Shown here piece after piece: positions 8,231-17,838 of a stretch of DNA of 64,000 bases. The first letter of the stretch is position 1. Each line of letters opens with the position of its first letter. A model generated the notes under the pieces. That model searched no databases and was not told the DNA's origin. It was given only the letters and a program-made list of their open reading frames with translations. This DNA comes from Cuneatibacter caecimuris (GTDB lineage Bacteria; Bacillota; Clostridia; Lachnospirales; Lachnospiraceae): contig NZ_SGXF01000004.1 of NCBI RefSeq assembly GCF_004216775.1, forward strand, positions 186,001 to 250,000, given 5' to 3'. The translations under genes and the position numbers were made by a program.

Positions 8231-9202
8231 ATGATGAAAAAACAATACATAAAAAGGAGCCGGAGAATCTTCGGCATTTTTGCCCTGACGGCGCTTTTAA
8301 GCAGCCTGGTTTTGGGCGGCTGCGGCAAAGAGGAACAGAGCAAGGGCTCAGATTCGGTAGACAGCGGAGCCTATCTTCTGACAGTGGACGGATATGGTGT
8401 GACAGAAGAAGAGTACATGCTGTTTCTGAGGGATCAGAAAGCAGCTACGGTTAATTATTTTTGGGTTAATTATAAGGCGGAATCTGATGACAAATTTTGG
8501 ACAAGCGAGTTTGACGGAGTAACTCCTCTTGAATACGCAAAGGAAAAGGCTTTGGCTGCCGTGGTGCAGGCGAAGGAGGAGTTCATCCTGGCATCGGAAC
8601 GGGGAATTTTGGAATACAAGGATTACGGCGGCATGATGGAGGAGATGGAAGCGGAAAACGCCCAGCGCGCCAGTAAAAAGGACAGCGGGGATGCGTTTTA
8701 CGGTCTGTCGGAGTTTACGCCCTTTACATATTATCAATACCTGAACGGGAATATCCGGTCTGAACTGGAACATTCCCAGGAAGAATTGGTCGAGCCTACC
8801 AAGAAACAGCTGGAAGAGGTGTATGAAGCCAATAAGGAAAACCTGACTCTTGGGACTGTGTATAAATATACGGTGATTTATGAGGACGGCAGAACAGAAG
8901 AGGTGACTCAGAACACCAGGGACATTGCAAAAGAGGATACCACCACAGAGGATCTGATCTATAACTATTTCGATTACATGAAGCCGGGGGACAGCATACA
9001 AGGGTATTTGTACCGCGAGGACAAGGTGAATATCGTGCTGAAATCAGTGGAAAGCCTGGGATATATGCCTTTTGAGGAGGCTGAGGATTCGCTGCGCGTA
9101 TTCTTTGCCAGAAGCGAGGTGAGCAGGCTGATCGCGGAAAGGGTTGAAGCGGCGGAAATTGTCTTTGACCAGGACCGTTATGACGCGATAACTATGTCAT
9201 AA
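8231..9202 (+). CDS. Secreted lipoprotein, SurA/PpiC-like N-terminal fold
   Basis: 323 residues. A basic n-region (KKQYIKRSRR) and hydrophobic stretch end in the lipobox LVLGGC, so it is lipid-anchored on the outer face of the membrane. The mature part starts with a segment like the N-terminal domain of SurA/PrsA-type chaperones (LTVDGYGVTEEEYMLFLRD) and is rich in helix and acidic residues. No PpiC isomerase domain was recognised, so catalytic activity is doubtful. The start is one of two adjacent ATGs after AGGAA; a GTG at 8210 is less likely. It precedes the 1901-residue surface protein and could help its secretion (inference). Confidence 0.65.
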   Translation: MMKKQYIKRSRRIFGIFALTALLSSLVLGGCGKEEQSKGSDSVDSGAYLLTVDGYGVTEEEYMLFLRDQKAATVNYFWVNYKAESDDKFWTSEFDGVTPLEYAKEKALAAVVQAKEEFILASERGILEYKDYGGMMEEMEAENAQRASKKDSGDAFYGLSEFTPFTYYQYLNGNIRSELEHSQEELVEPTKKQLEEVYEANKENLTLGTVYKYTVIYEDGRTEEVTQNTRDIAKEDTTTEDLIYNYFDYMKPGDSIQGYLYREDKVNIVLKSVESLGYMPFEEAEDSLRVFFARSEVSRLIAERVEAAEIVFDQDRYDAITMS

Positions 9203-9222
9203 AAACAGCGGCAGCTGTTTTT
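9201..9222 (+). terminator. Intrinsic terminator after the lipoprotein gene
   Basis: AAAAACAGC and GCTGTTTTT form a perfect 9-bp stem with a GGCA loop. The stem overlaps the last base pair of the stop codon. The A-tract on the left makes it potentially bidirectional. Confidence 0.75.
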
Positions 9223-9347
9223 AGCCGAATGTCCGTTGGGTTTTATTAGGTATTGAGGGACGCGGCAATATAAAAGTTATTTCAGAGGAGGTGGGAGAAA
9301 AAGCATTTGAAGCATAGTGTATAAAATTCAAAAGGAGTGGAAGGAAA

Positions 9348-12300
9348 ATGAGGAGAAAGAAATTTGGCAGAAAGCTGCTCAGCAGCCTGCTGGCATTCAG
9401 CCTTTGCCTGACTTCAGCGGCGAGCCTGGACGTAGCGCGGGTGGAAGCAGCTGAAACAACCGGCGCGCCCGAGGTGGTATCTGAAGTAGGAAACACCTGG
9501 AACGGCGTAGACCCGGCCCGCGTGTATGTGAAAGCAGCAGAAGGAACGGCGGTGGATTCCGCTGACCTGAAAATTACCAAGGGCGGGGATAAGTATGAAC
9601 TGAAAGACGGCAAGGTGACGCTGAAAGAGGGCGCTGTTGCCGCAAACGGAGATGAAATCACCATAGGCACTACCGCGAAGTATTATACCGCGGACCAGCT
9701 GCTGTGGAGCGACGGGCTGGAGAAAGACGGAAGCCTGATCCCTTCAGCAACAGGGAAATACTGCCTGACCCATTCAGATAAGATGGCGCATACCGGACTG
9801 AAGGCCGGAACCACCACAAACCAAAATGTAAAAGACGGGATGTGGTCCCCTGCGATCAACAGCACGGGACGCCTGGTATTCTGGTACTATGATCCCTGTA
9901 CAGAGGCAGAGCAGGACATAGAAGAGCTTGCGGGCCGTTTATCTCCCAATAATTTCGATCAGATTAAGTTTGGAATGGTAATCAACAACTATCCGGACCT
10001 GCTGTTCGGCATCGGAGTTCCCGCATCGGCGGATAAGGGTGCAGGAGGAAGTACATTGACGCTGGATCAGCGTTTGGAATATGTGAAAACCTACACAATC
10101 CGTTATGGCGGAAACTGGAACCAGACAAATATCGTGAGAAGCGAAGGCTGGCATAAGATGGAAGCCGACGTTGCGGCAGATGGGACCCGCCTGTACATTG
10201 ACGGAAGACCTGTGTGCCTGGACGGCCAGACAGAACCGTTGGTAGTGACAGGAGTCAAGAGCATCTCCAAGGCAGGTGTGGCCACCAACTGGGGCGATAA
10301 GAAGGAAGTCGTGGAGTTCGTCCAGGACAAGCACTTCATCGATGACATGTACATCCTGAAGCCCGGAGCAGGGGATGCGAAGACAGCAGGCATCAGCACC
10401 ACGATCACTGTGGAAACCGCGGACGCGGCAGCTGATCAGGAAGCAGTAAACGCAGCGAAGGAAGCGGTAGAAGCTCTGACCTTTGACGCAGTATCTCAGG
10501 CTGACGTAGCGAATGAAGCGGCAGTGCTGGCGCTGATCGAGGCAAAAGCAGCGGCAGCGGCCGGAGATGGCATTGCTGTTACAGTAAATAAAGTAGAGTA
10601 TCAGGCGCCGGTAGCCGGAAGCCTGACGAATCAGGACGGCGTGGACGGGTTCTATAAGTTCACTGTAACGCTGAAAAAGAATGCTGCCGAAGCGACAACA
10701 GCAGAGGCGCAGCAGAACATCGCGGCAACGAAGTATGTTGCCAAGGAATTTGAGCTGGTATTCGGAGAAGACAATACCGGCGTTCTGGCAAAGGGCGAAA
10801 GTGCACGCGTATATCTTGAAAACATGGATGACTATGCCATTGCCGGAGTAAAATATACAACGAATAATGAGAACGTAATTGTTGGAGCAGACGGAACAAT
10901 GACCATCAAGCCCGGCTATACGCCGAAGGAAGGCGAGACGGTTAAGGTTACGGCTGAAGTAAGCTACTATGATCCTAAAGATGTCGTGTTTGTGGACAGC
11001 TTTGAGGGAGATAAGAAGTTTACCGACGCTTCTCCTGATGTATATGGACATTCTGACGCTGGATCTATGTATGGTCGTTATGCCGCTACCGCAGTGGGCA
11101 GCACGACAGGATATCCTGCCAAGAATCTGGAAGAAGTCTCCGATGTGACTGTTACCGCATGGTATTATGACGCCAACGGCGGCGCTGACCAGACGAAGTT
11201 TGGATTCAGCATCAACGGTCAGGGCAATGCGCTTGGTCTTTTCTATGACGGAGTTATCGCCCCCTATGTTGATAACATGACCAAAACCCATTATGGAGCT
11301 CGTATAACCGGAGGTACGTATAAAAACTACGCATGGGGTACTACCGATGCAGAGAGAAGTACAGGCTGGCATAAGTTTGAGTGGGTGATCGACAGTGAGA
11401 AAGGCCTGACCGAAAAAATTGACGGTAAAGTGATTTCTACCAATAAGATTGTTGGTGATGGAGTTACAGACATGAACCTGTTCAAGGTAGAAAACTATGA
11501 TCAGGTGAAATCGCTGAAAAGCCTTACCATTATGGACGGGTGGAGCAATAACAGCACAAACCTGGGTGAAATCAGCAACCGCCACTTTATTGACGGCGTA
11601 AGTGTTGTGAAAAACGGCGCTGCAACTCAGAGCAAAACCCTTACTTCTGTTGAAATTCCGGTGAAGGGCATTACCTACACTGTTTCCCCTGAAACATTTG
11701 AGGCGGACAGTAAATATCCGGAAGCCCAGACACTGTACATTTCTCCTTATATGGAGAACGATACAGATATCGTTAAGGTACTGGTAGGCGACAAGGAACT
11801 GAATGCTGAACAGTGGACCGCCAAAAAGGGAGAGGCTCCTCTGAATGCGTCAAATTATCCTGCCGAAATGAAAGGATATCAGGTTACGCTGAATGCAGAT
11901 GTGTTCAAGGGACTGGCTGACGGGGAACATAAGCTGACTATGGTTACTGCGGCCGGTGAAAATATCCCTGTAACCTTTACTGTAAAAGCAAGCGCACATG
12001 TAGCAACGAATTATTATTTGTCCAACGGCGGAAATGACGATGCCGACGGACATACCCCTGAGACTGCATGGAAGACATTTGAGAAGCTGCAGTCCGTAAC
12101 CTTCGGCCCTGGCGACCGCATTTATCTGGATGCGACCAGCACCTGGAGCGGCGTGCAGTTCCGTCCCGAAGGCTCCGGTACCCCCGGAAATCCCATCATC
12201 ATGACCAAGTATAACGACGGCGGAGATTCCTCCAAGCGTCCTGTCCTGAATGGAGACGGTACGGTGGCGGATCTGAATGCCCATTCTTACCTGGCCTTTG

Positions 12301-15053
12301 ACGCATGGCGTAAGTTCTATCCCTCCGGCACTATTGAGCTGTTCAATGTGGAGCAGTGGGAAATCCGCGGGATTGAAGTGACCAACTATACCAAGGAAAT
12401 GCAGAAGGGCGCTACCGGCCGTAACGGTATCGCTGTGATCTTTGACTATTTTGAAACCCAAGGACTGGAGACGCTTCCCACCAGCAATGCAGAGAAGGAG
12501 AAAGCGTTCTACCGTGCAGGCAAGCTGCAGCATGTGGTGATCGAGGACTGCTATGTGCATGATGTGGTAGGCTATCACCCTGTTAATGGAGCGAAAGGCG
12601 CCGGCGGAAAGATGAGCGGCGGCATCAATGCCTATGGCCCTTATGACGACCTGCAGATCAACAACAACATCGTGATGTACTGTGATGTGGAAGGAATCCG
12701 CAACGATGTGCTGGCATGGATGGGGGATACCCGTACGCAGTTCCCTGCTTACATGGAAAATGTGAGCATCAGCAACAACTATATCGCAGGTGTACCCGGA
12801 GACGGCGTGGTGATTTCTTCCGCCAACAAGCCGGTGCTGGAGAATAACTACCTGACGGATGCAGGGTATTCCTACTATGCGACGAGCAATAGCGGCAATG
12901 TAAGCGGCAGCGTTACCTGGAATACTGATATTCTGTCAAGCTGCCGTGCAGTAGCGGAGAAGACCGGAGCAGTGGCGAAAGACATGGGTAACCGTCAGGC
13001 GCCGATGACCATGGGTTCTCCGAACTTTGCGGGACTGTGGTTCATCGGGACAAAGGACGCAGTGGCACAGTATAATGAAGCGGTGAATAACGTATGGGTC
13101 TGCAACGACTCTGAGGCGTTTGACGCGGATATGTTCTGCTGGGGAACCGTATTCCAGTACAACTACACTTACCGTAACAACGGCGGATTCTGCCTGTTCA
13201 TGGGAACCATGGATGACGGCACGCTGGTGCGCTATAACGTGAGTGTGGAAGACGCGCAGAGCGTAGGGATTAGCGAGAGCCAGAACGGCCTGTTCCATTA
13301 TTCCGGAGCGCCGGAAGCGATCTATAACAACCTGTTTATCCTGGGCGATAAAGTAGCTACTATTTTTGGAGGCCCTGCTAATACAGCGTATTTCTACAAC
13401 AACATCGTGATTGCACCCAACGGTCTGACCACGGAAGGAAAGTTCGGAGGCTTCCATATCAACGGAAGCAGTGACGGGACAGTAAGTAACCCGAAGCTGA
13501 GCGGAGAAATGAAGAATAACCTGTTCTACCCTGCAGCGATTGTAGACAGCGTAGTGGAAGGATCAACAGTGGTCCTGGAAAACAACATCACGCTGAACAG
13601 CAAGGAAGAACTGAACGCAGTATTTGAGAACCTGGATGGATTCATGTCGGCCCAGCCGGTGAAGGCGCTGCTTGGAAGAAGTGATTTCACAGGAGATAAG
13701 GTAGAACAGCTGGAAGGCGGCAAGGGAGCCGGTGTGGCGATGAGCCCTGAAGCAGGCCGCGGCGTGAAGACGCCTACGGGAGGATTTGACCTGAGCCAGT
13801 TCGAAGGAATCAAGCTGGCGGAGAAGAGCCCGGCCATTGGCAAGGGTATGGTGGTAGACCGCGAGTATGACTATAAGGAACAGAACGAAGCGGCGCTGCC
13901 ACTGACAAAGGATTTCTTCAATAATGACATTACCGGAATGACGGTTGTGGATATCGGACCGTTCCAGTACTCTTCCGTAAAGGCACATGAGTGTGTGTTC
14001 GACCAGAAGAATACAGACGAAAAGTACCTGAAGAGTGAGGCAACCTGCACAGAGCCTGCGGTATATTATTACAGCTGCGAGTGCGGAGCGGTTGGAACAG
14101 AGACGTTCACCTTCGGAGAAGCGCTGGGCCATGACCTGGTACAGCATGAAGGAAAAGAAGCGACCTGTACAGAGGTAGGCTGGAAAGCTTATGAGACCTG
14201 TAAGCGCTGCGATTACACCACCTATGAAGAGATTCCGATGGTGCCTCATACGGAAGTAATCGACCCTGCGAAGGAAGCGACCTGCACAGAAACCGGCCTG
14301 ACAGAAGGAAAGCACTGCTCCGTGTGTGGAGAGATCCTTGTGAAACAGGAAGTGGTGCAGAAGAAGGCACATACGGAAGTAATCGATCCTGCGAAGGAAG
14401 CAACCTGTACCGAAACCGGTCTGACAGAAGGAAAGCACTGCTCCGTGTGCGGAGAGATCTTTGTGAAACAGGAAGTTGTACCGAAGAAGGCGCATACCGA
14501 AGTGATCGATCCTGCGAAGGAAGCAACCTGTACCGAAACCGGTCTGACAGAAGGAAAGCACTGCTCCGTCTGCGGAGAGATCTTTGTGAAACAGGAAGTG
14601 ATTCCTGCACTTGGTCATGACCTTGTGAAGCATGAAGGCAAGGAAGCAACCTGTACAGAAGCAGGCTGGGAAGCATATGAGACCTGCACCCGCGGTGATT
14701 ACAGCACTTATAAAGAAATTCCTGCAACCGGACACTCCTTTGGAGACTGGAAGGATTCAGGAGACGGCAAGACTCATACCAGCAGCTGTGCTTGTGGTGA
14801 AGTGAAAACAGAAGACCACAAGTGGGATGACGGAATCGTAACAGTTGAACCTACACAGACAAAAGAAGGTAAGAAAGTTTACACCTGCTATGTATGTGGA
14901 GGCCAGAAGACCGAGACCCTGGCTGTACTGCCTCCTACTCCTCCTACCGGAGATAAGGGTATGATGATGTACATTGTACTGCTGATCCTGTCAGCAGGAA
15001 TGGGCACCGGCCTGGTAGTTGTCCGTAGAAGAAAGAGAAACGGAATTTTATAA
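9348..15053 (+). CDS. Giant wall-anchored protein: LamG-like x2, beta-helix, Cys-rich repeats
   Basis: 1901 residues. A signal peptide (RRKKFGRKLLSSLLAFSLCL, cleavage near AEA) is followed by a LamG/concanavalin-like domain (about 113-340), an Ala-rich linker region (about 358-465), a second LamG-like domain (about 547-760), an Ig-like domain (about 765-883) and a right-handed parallel beta-helix (about 887-1545, starting YYLSNGGNDDADGHTPETAW). Cys-rich repeats (about 1546-1862) form the stalk. The end PPTGD, a hydrophobic helix and RRRKR is a sortase signal variant. It probably binds or cleaves a host or plant polysaccharide at the cell surface; substrate and catalytic residues are unknown. 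The start follows AAGGAGTGGAAGG. Confidence 0.88.
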   Translation: MRRKKFGRKLLSSLLAFSLCLTSAASLDVARVEAAETTGAPEVVSEVGNTWNGVDPARVYVKAAEGTAVDSADLKITKGGDKYELKDGKVTLKEGAVAANGDEITIGTTAKYYTADQLLWSDGLEKDGSLIPSATGKYCLTHSDKMAHTGLKAGTTTNQNVKDGMWSPAINSTGRLVFWYYDPCTEAEQDIEELAGRLSPNNFDQIKFGMVINNYPDLLFGIGVPASADKGAGGSTLTLDQRLEYVKTYTIRYGGNWNQTNIVRSEGWHKMEADVAADGTRLYIDGRPVCLDGQTEPLVVTGVKSISKAGVATNWGDKKEVVEFVQDKHFIDDMYILKPGAGDAKTAGISTTITVETADAAADQEAVNAAKEAVEALTFDAVSQADVANEAAVLALIEAKAAAAAGDGIAVTVNKVEYQAPVAGSLTNQDGVDGFYKFTVTLKKNAAEATTAEAQQNIAATKYVAKEFELVFGEDNTGVLAKGESARVYLENMDDYAIAGVKYTTNNENVIVGADGTMTIKPGYTPKEGETVKVTAEVSYYDPKDVVFVDSFEGDKKFTDASPDVYGHSDAGSMYGRYAATAVGSTTGYPAKNLEEVSDVTVTAWYYDANGGADQTKFGFSINGQGNALGLFYDGVIAPYVDNMTKTHYGARITGGTYKNYAWGTTDAERSTGWHKFEWVIDSEKGLTEKIDGKVISTNKIVGDGVTDMNLFKVENYDQVKSLKSLTIMDGWSNNSTNLGEISNRHFIDGVSVVKNGAATQSKTLTSVEIPVKGITYTVSPETFEADSKYPEAQTLYISPYMENDTDIVKVLVGDKELNAEQWTAKKGEAPLNASNYPAEMKGYQVTLNADVFKGLADGEHKLTMVTAAGENIPVTFTVKASAHVATNYYLSNGGNDDADGHTPETAWKTFEKLQSVTFGPGDRIYLDATSTWSGVQFRPEGSGTPGNPIIMTKYNDGGDSSKRPVLNGDGTVADLNAHSYLAFDAWRKFYPSGTIELFNVEQWEIRGIEVTNYTKEMQKGATGRNGIAVIFDYFETQGLETLPTSNAEKEKAFYRAGKLQHVVIEDCYVHDVVGYHPVNGAKGAGGKMSGGINAYGPYDDLQINNNIVMYCDVEGIRNDVLAWMGDTRTQFPAYMENVSISNNYIAGVPGDGVVISSANKPVLENNYLTDAGYSYYATSNSGNVSGSVTWNTDILSSCRAVAEKTGAVAKDMGNRQAPMTMGSPNFAGLWFIGTKDAVAQYNEAVNNVWVCNDSEAFDADMFCWGTVFQYNYTYRNNGGFCLFMGTMDDGTLVRYNVSVEDAQSVGISESQNGLFHYSGAPEAIYNNLFILGDKVATIFGGPANTAYFYNNIVIAPNGLTTEGKFGGFHINGSSDGTVSNPKLSGEMKNNLFYPAAIVDSVVEGSTVVLENNITLNSKEELNAVFENLDGFMSAQPVKALLGRSDFTGDKVEQLEGGKGAGVAMSPEAGRGVKTPTGGFDLSQFEGIKLAEKSPAIGKGMVVDREYDYKEQNEAALPLTKDFFNNDITGMTVVDIGPFQYSSVKAHECVFDQKNTDEKYLKSEATCTEPAVYYYSCECGAVGTETFTFGEALGHDLVQHEGKEATCTEVGWKAYETCKRCDYTTYEEIPMVPHTEVIDPAKEATCTETGLTEGKHCSVCGEILVKQEVVQKKAHTEVIDPAKEATCTETGLTEGKHCSVCGEIFVKQEVVPKKAHTEVIDPAKEATCTETGLTEGKHCSVCGEIFVKQEVIPALGHDLVKHEGKEATCTEAGWEAYETCTRGDYSTYKEIPATGHSFGDWKDSGDGKTHTSSCACGEVKTEDHKWDDGIVTVEPTQTKEGKKVYTCYVCGGQKTETLAVLPPTPPTGDKGMMMYIVLLILSAGMGTGLVVVRRRKRNGIL
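14247..14615 (+). repeat. Three tandem 123-bp repeats encoding the Cys-rich module
   Basis: Units begin at 14247, 14370 and 14493, exactly 123 bp (41 codons) apart. Each encodes HTEVIDPAKEATCTETGL followed by TEGKHCSVCGE and a KQEV stretch. The units are nearly identical to each other and to those at 34560-34928. Flanking sequence encodes more diverged copies of the same module. Confidence 0.95.
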
Positions 15054-15146
15054 TTATCACATTATCTGCGGCGTTTTTATCCATCTCACATGTTAGAAGA
15101 ATGAAGACGCTGCAGATGGAAAAGCATTAATAAGACAATAGTATAA

Positions 15147-15199
15147 AAGCCGCAGCCTTGTGCCTGAAGAAACATACTCTGTGCATGAGGCTGCGGCTT
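15147..15199 (+). terminator. Hairpin terminator after the 1901-residue gene
   Basis: AAGCCGCAGCC (15147-15157) pairs perfectly with GGCTGCGGCTT (15189-15199) over a 31-base loop. The T-run is short (TTATTGT), so termination strength is uncertain. Confidence 0.6.
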
Positions 15200-15243
15200 A
15201 TTGTATCTGTGCCGGGAGCAGGGCTGATTTAAAATTCTGCAAC

Positions 15244-15292
15244 AAAAAAACCAGCCGTTTGGAGACAACTGTCTTACCGGTCGGACTGGTTT
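15244..15292 (-). terminator. Terminator of the DUF402 gene
   Basis: Read on the minus strand, GAAACCAG with an adjacent CGACCGG arm pairs with the CCAG side and is followed by seven T residues. It lies 20 bases after the DUF402 stop codon, as expected for an intrinsic terminator. Confidence 0.65.
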
Positions 15293-15312
15293 CTATTGTA
15301 AAAAATACGTTT

Positions 15313-15786
15313 TTAATATTGGCGGAAAGGTTCCAACAGGCTGGAAAATTCCCCTGCCTCAATTATCTGCAGCAAGCTGTGAAGACGGCGGAGCGCGGCG
15401 CACATCTGTTCCGGTGTTATCAGTTGATCTTCCAGAGCCAGAGCCAGTTCATCCAGATCCAGCAAATGGACAGAAAGATCAGGGCAGACCACTACATCTG
15501 CCAGCAGGTCGGTAAAAGTATAGGCTCGGGCGTCGGAATCCCAACTGGTTTCTATAATATCACAATACCAGTACATCAGCTGGCCGCTGTGATCAAAAAA
15601 CTGGCTGACTTTATAGCCCCTTTTTAAATAGTAGCAGGACGTGCCATGAGACAGGCGCTTTTTCGGATGGATGGTTTTCCAGCGGGTGACCAGAAGAGTG
15701 CTGTCATGAAATAACAGCTCGTCATGATCCAGAAGCACCGTTTCATTAGGAATGAGCCGCCTGCGGTACAGGGTCAATGGCTCCAT
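15313..15786 (-). CDS. DUF402 domain protein
   Basis: 157 residues. The sequence LMYWYCDIIETSWDSDARAY then LLADVVVCPDLSVHLLDLDE matches the DUF402 fold, a compact beta-barrel with acidic metal-binding residues. Some family members are nucleoside di- or triphosphate phosphatases, and others are fused to RNA-binding domains. The exact role here cannot be stated. It is monocistronic, convergent with the 1901-residue gene and divergent from the ATP synthase operon. Confidence 0.78.
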   Translation of the reverse strand: MEPLTLYRRRLIPNETVLLDHDELLFHDSTLLVTRWKTIHPKKRLSHGTSCYYLKRGYKVSQFFDHSGQLMYWYCDIIETSWDSDARAYTFTDLLADVVVCPDLSVHLLDLDELALALEDQLITPEQMCAALRRLHSLLQIIEAGEFSSLLEPFRQY

Positions 15787-15914
15787 GGAATCACTGCCTT
15801 TCCGGGTATACTTATTAACAACAGTATAGCAGAATATATAGAGAAAGTCCAGTAAAAACAGTGGTCAAACTTCGGATTGTTCTTAAAAAATACATAATTT
15901 TGGAAGATTTGAGA

Positions 15915-15943
15915 TAGACTTTTTGGGGATTTTTGCTTATAAT
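15915..15943 (+). promoter_or_regulatory. Promoter of the ATP synthase operon
   Basis: TAGACT (15915-15920) and a perfect TATAAT (15938-15943) are spaced 17 bp, about 50 bases before the first coding start. It is the only good promoter seen upstream of the ten-gene atp cluster. Confidence 0.65.
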
Positions 15944-15992
15944 ATCTGTATGTGCGGGGGCAGGAATGGGGAACAATGGAGAGGAGTGGATT

Positions 15993-16346
15993 ATGGGCCG
16001 CCGTGATAGAAGGAATGATTGGACCGGGACAGGGAAAGGGATTTCGCTGATTTTACAGTTAGGCTTAAGCGTGTTAGTGCCGGTGTTTCTTTGCCTGGCG
16101 CTGGGGATCTGGCTTCAGAACCAGTTTTCTGCAGGGTGGGCTCCGGTAGCGCTGCTGCTTCTTGGACTGCTGGCGGGTGGGCGGAATGCTTATGTGCTCG
16201 CTCAGAATTATCTGCGCACAGAAGAGGCCAGAAGCAGACGAAAAAAGGAAAAAGAACAGTTTGATCTGTTTGGGGACTGGGAGATTCCGGGCAGCGGAAA
16301 GGAAACATTGTCCGAAGGAAAGGAAAACAGCGGATATGAGCGATAA
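15993..16346 (+). CDS. AtpZ/AtpI-like membrane protein of the ATP synthase operon
   Basis: 117 residues with two transmembrane helices (LILQLGLSVLVPVFLCLALG and WAPVALLLLGLLAGG) and a charged C-terminal tail. This is the layout of AtpZ/AtpI proteins that start F-ATP synthase operons and are implicated in c-ring assembly or Mg/Ca uptake. The ATG at 15993 is preceded by GAGGAG at good spacing; a longer in-frame start lacks a site. The gene overlaps the next by 11 bases. Confidence 0.75.
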   Translation: MGRRDRRNDWTGTGKGISLILQLGLSVLVPVFLCLALGIWLQNQFSAGWAPVALLLLGLLAGGRNAYVLAQNYLRTEEARSRRKKEKEQFDLFGDWEIPGSGKETLSEGKENSGYER

Positions 16347-16752
16347 GACAAGGGAGATTGTGACAGAAGTGGCGGCAGGGATTGGGGCAATTTGCCTCAT
16401 TCTGGAAGCGGTAACGGCCGCAATATTCTGGCTGGGCCCTTTTTCTTTCGGTAAAACATACGTACAGATTGCGCTGGGTTTTCTGGTTGGCGGGATTTTT
16501 GCGGCAGTCATTTTCTGGCATATGGGAAGCTCCATTGACCGGACTATGGAAATGGAGGAGAAAGGGGCTGTGAACCGGAGCAGAATGTTTTCCATAATCA
16601 GAACCCTTGCAGCGTTTGCCGCTATGGCAGCGGTATATCTCACTGGATGGGTGAATCTCCTCAGTCTTCTGGCCGGAATGATGACACTGAAGGTAGCGGC
16701 TTATTTACAGCCGTTTACGCATAAAATCATGAGAAAGGAGGAGCGCACATGA
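16336..16752 (+). CDS. atpI: AtpI-like ATP synthase subunit I
   Basis: 138 residues with about four transmembrane helices in the arrangement of Firmicutes ATP synthase subunit I (ALGFLVGGIFAAVIFWHMGS, later LTGWVNLLSLLAGMMTLK). Subunit I assists assembly of the c-ring and is not part of the final enzyme. The start at 16336 lies inside the preceding gene and the stop overlaps atpB as ATGA, so translation is coupled on both sides. Sequence conservation in this family is low; position carries much of the call. Confidence 0.75.
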   Translation: MSDKTREIVTEVAAGIGAICLILEAVTAAIFWLGPFSFGKTYVQIALGFLVGGIFAAVIFWHMGSSIDRTMEMEEKGAVNRSRMFSIIRTLAAFAAMAAVYLTGWVNLLSLLAGMMTLKVAAYLQPFTHKIMRKEERT

Positions 16753-17453
16753 TACAGATTTCCGCGGAAGCGGATTTTATGATTAAAAAGCTGGTGAGCT
16801 ATGAACTGTTTGGACAGACTTTCTGGCTGACCACTACTCACGTGGCGATGCTGATTGTCAGCGTGGTGTTGATAATTTTCGCTGTTGCGGCCAACAGGGC
16901 GATACGCCATGCGAAACCGGTTCCCGGAGTATTTCAGAATTTTGTGGAACTGATTGTGGAAAAGCTGGATTCCATGGTGAAGAACAGCATGGGAAAAAAT
17001 GCGTATCGCTTTGTCAATTATATCAGCAGCATATTCCTGTTTATACTGCTCAGCAACATTTCAGGAATTTTTGGTCTGCGGTCGCCCACTGCTGACTACG
17101 GTGTAACGCTGATGCTTGGGCTGATTACATTTGGTCTGATCCATTATAATGGTGTGAAGAAGAATAAGATACAGCATTTTACGAATCTATTCAAACCGCT
17201 GCCGCTGCTGTTTCCGATCAACCTGATCGGAGAGGTAGCCACGCCGCTTTCATTGTCGCTGCGTTTGTTCGGCAATGTGATGTCAGGCACGGTAATGCTC
17301 GGGCTGTGGTACGGAATGATGCCGTTGCTTTTCAGTCTGGGAATCCCATCGTTTTTGCACGCTTACTTCGATCTGTTTTCCGGAGCGATACAGACTTACG
17401 TATTCTGTATGCTGACTATGGTTTATGTGGGGGACAAGATCGGCGACGACTGA
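16749..17453 (+). CDS. atpB: F-type ATP synthase subunit a
   Basis: 234 residues, five to six transmembrane helices. The conserved helix PLSLSLRLFGNVMSG holds the essential Arg that faces the c-ring ion site, and the C-terminal FDLFSGAIQTYVFCMLTMVY is the other half of the ion channel. It forms the static half of the membrane ion path. The ATG overlaps the TGA of the preceding gene. Confidence 0.96.
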   Translation: MIQISAEADFMIKKLVSYELFGQTFWLTTTHVAMLIVSVVLIIFAVAANRAIRHAKPVPGVFQNFVELIVEKLDSMVKNSMGKNAYRFVNYISSIFLFILLSNISGIFGLRSPTADYGVTLMLGLITFGLIHYNGVKKNKIQHFTNLFKPLPLLFPINLIGEVATPLSLSLRLFGNVMSGTVMLGLWYGMMPLLFSLGIPSFLHAYFDLFSGAIQTYVFCMLTMVYVGDKIGDD

Positions 17454-17466
17454 TCACAGAGAGTAA

Positions 17467-17763
<297 letters not shown>

Positions 17764-17838
17764 CCGTATGAGGACCGGTTCCTGTTTTTAGGCAGGCCGG
17801 AAAAAATCCCCCGGGATGAGAAGAGAGGAGGCTGAATT

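Noticed and set aside
9939-11585. A 548-codon open frame on the minus strand within the 1901-residue gene.
   Set aside because: It is antisense to a clearly coding region with signal peptide and domains, has Cys/His/Arg-rich low-complexity translation, and no ribosome site.
14247-14615. Tandem repeats considered as a CRISPR array.
   Set aside because: Units are 123 bp with no unique spacers and are in frame within a protein gene.
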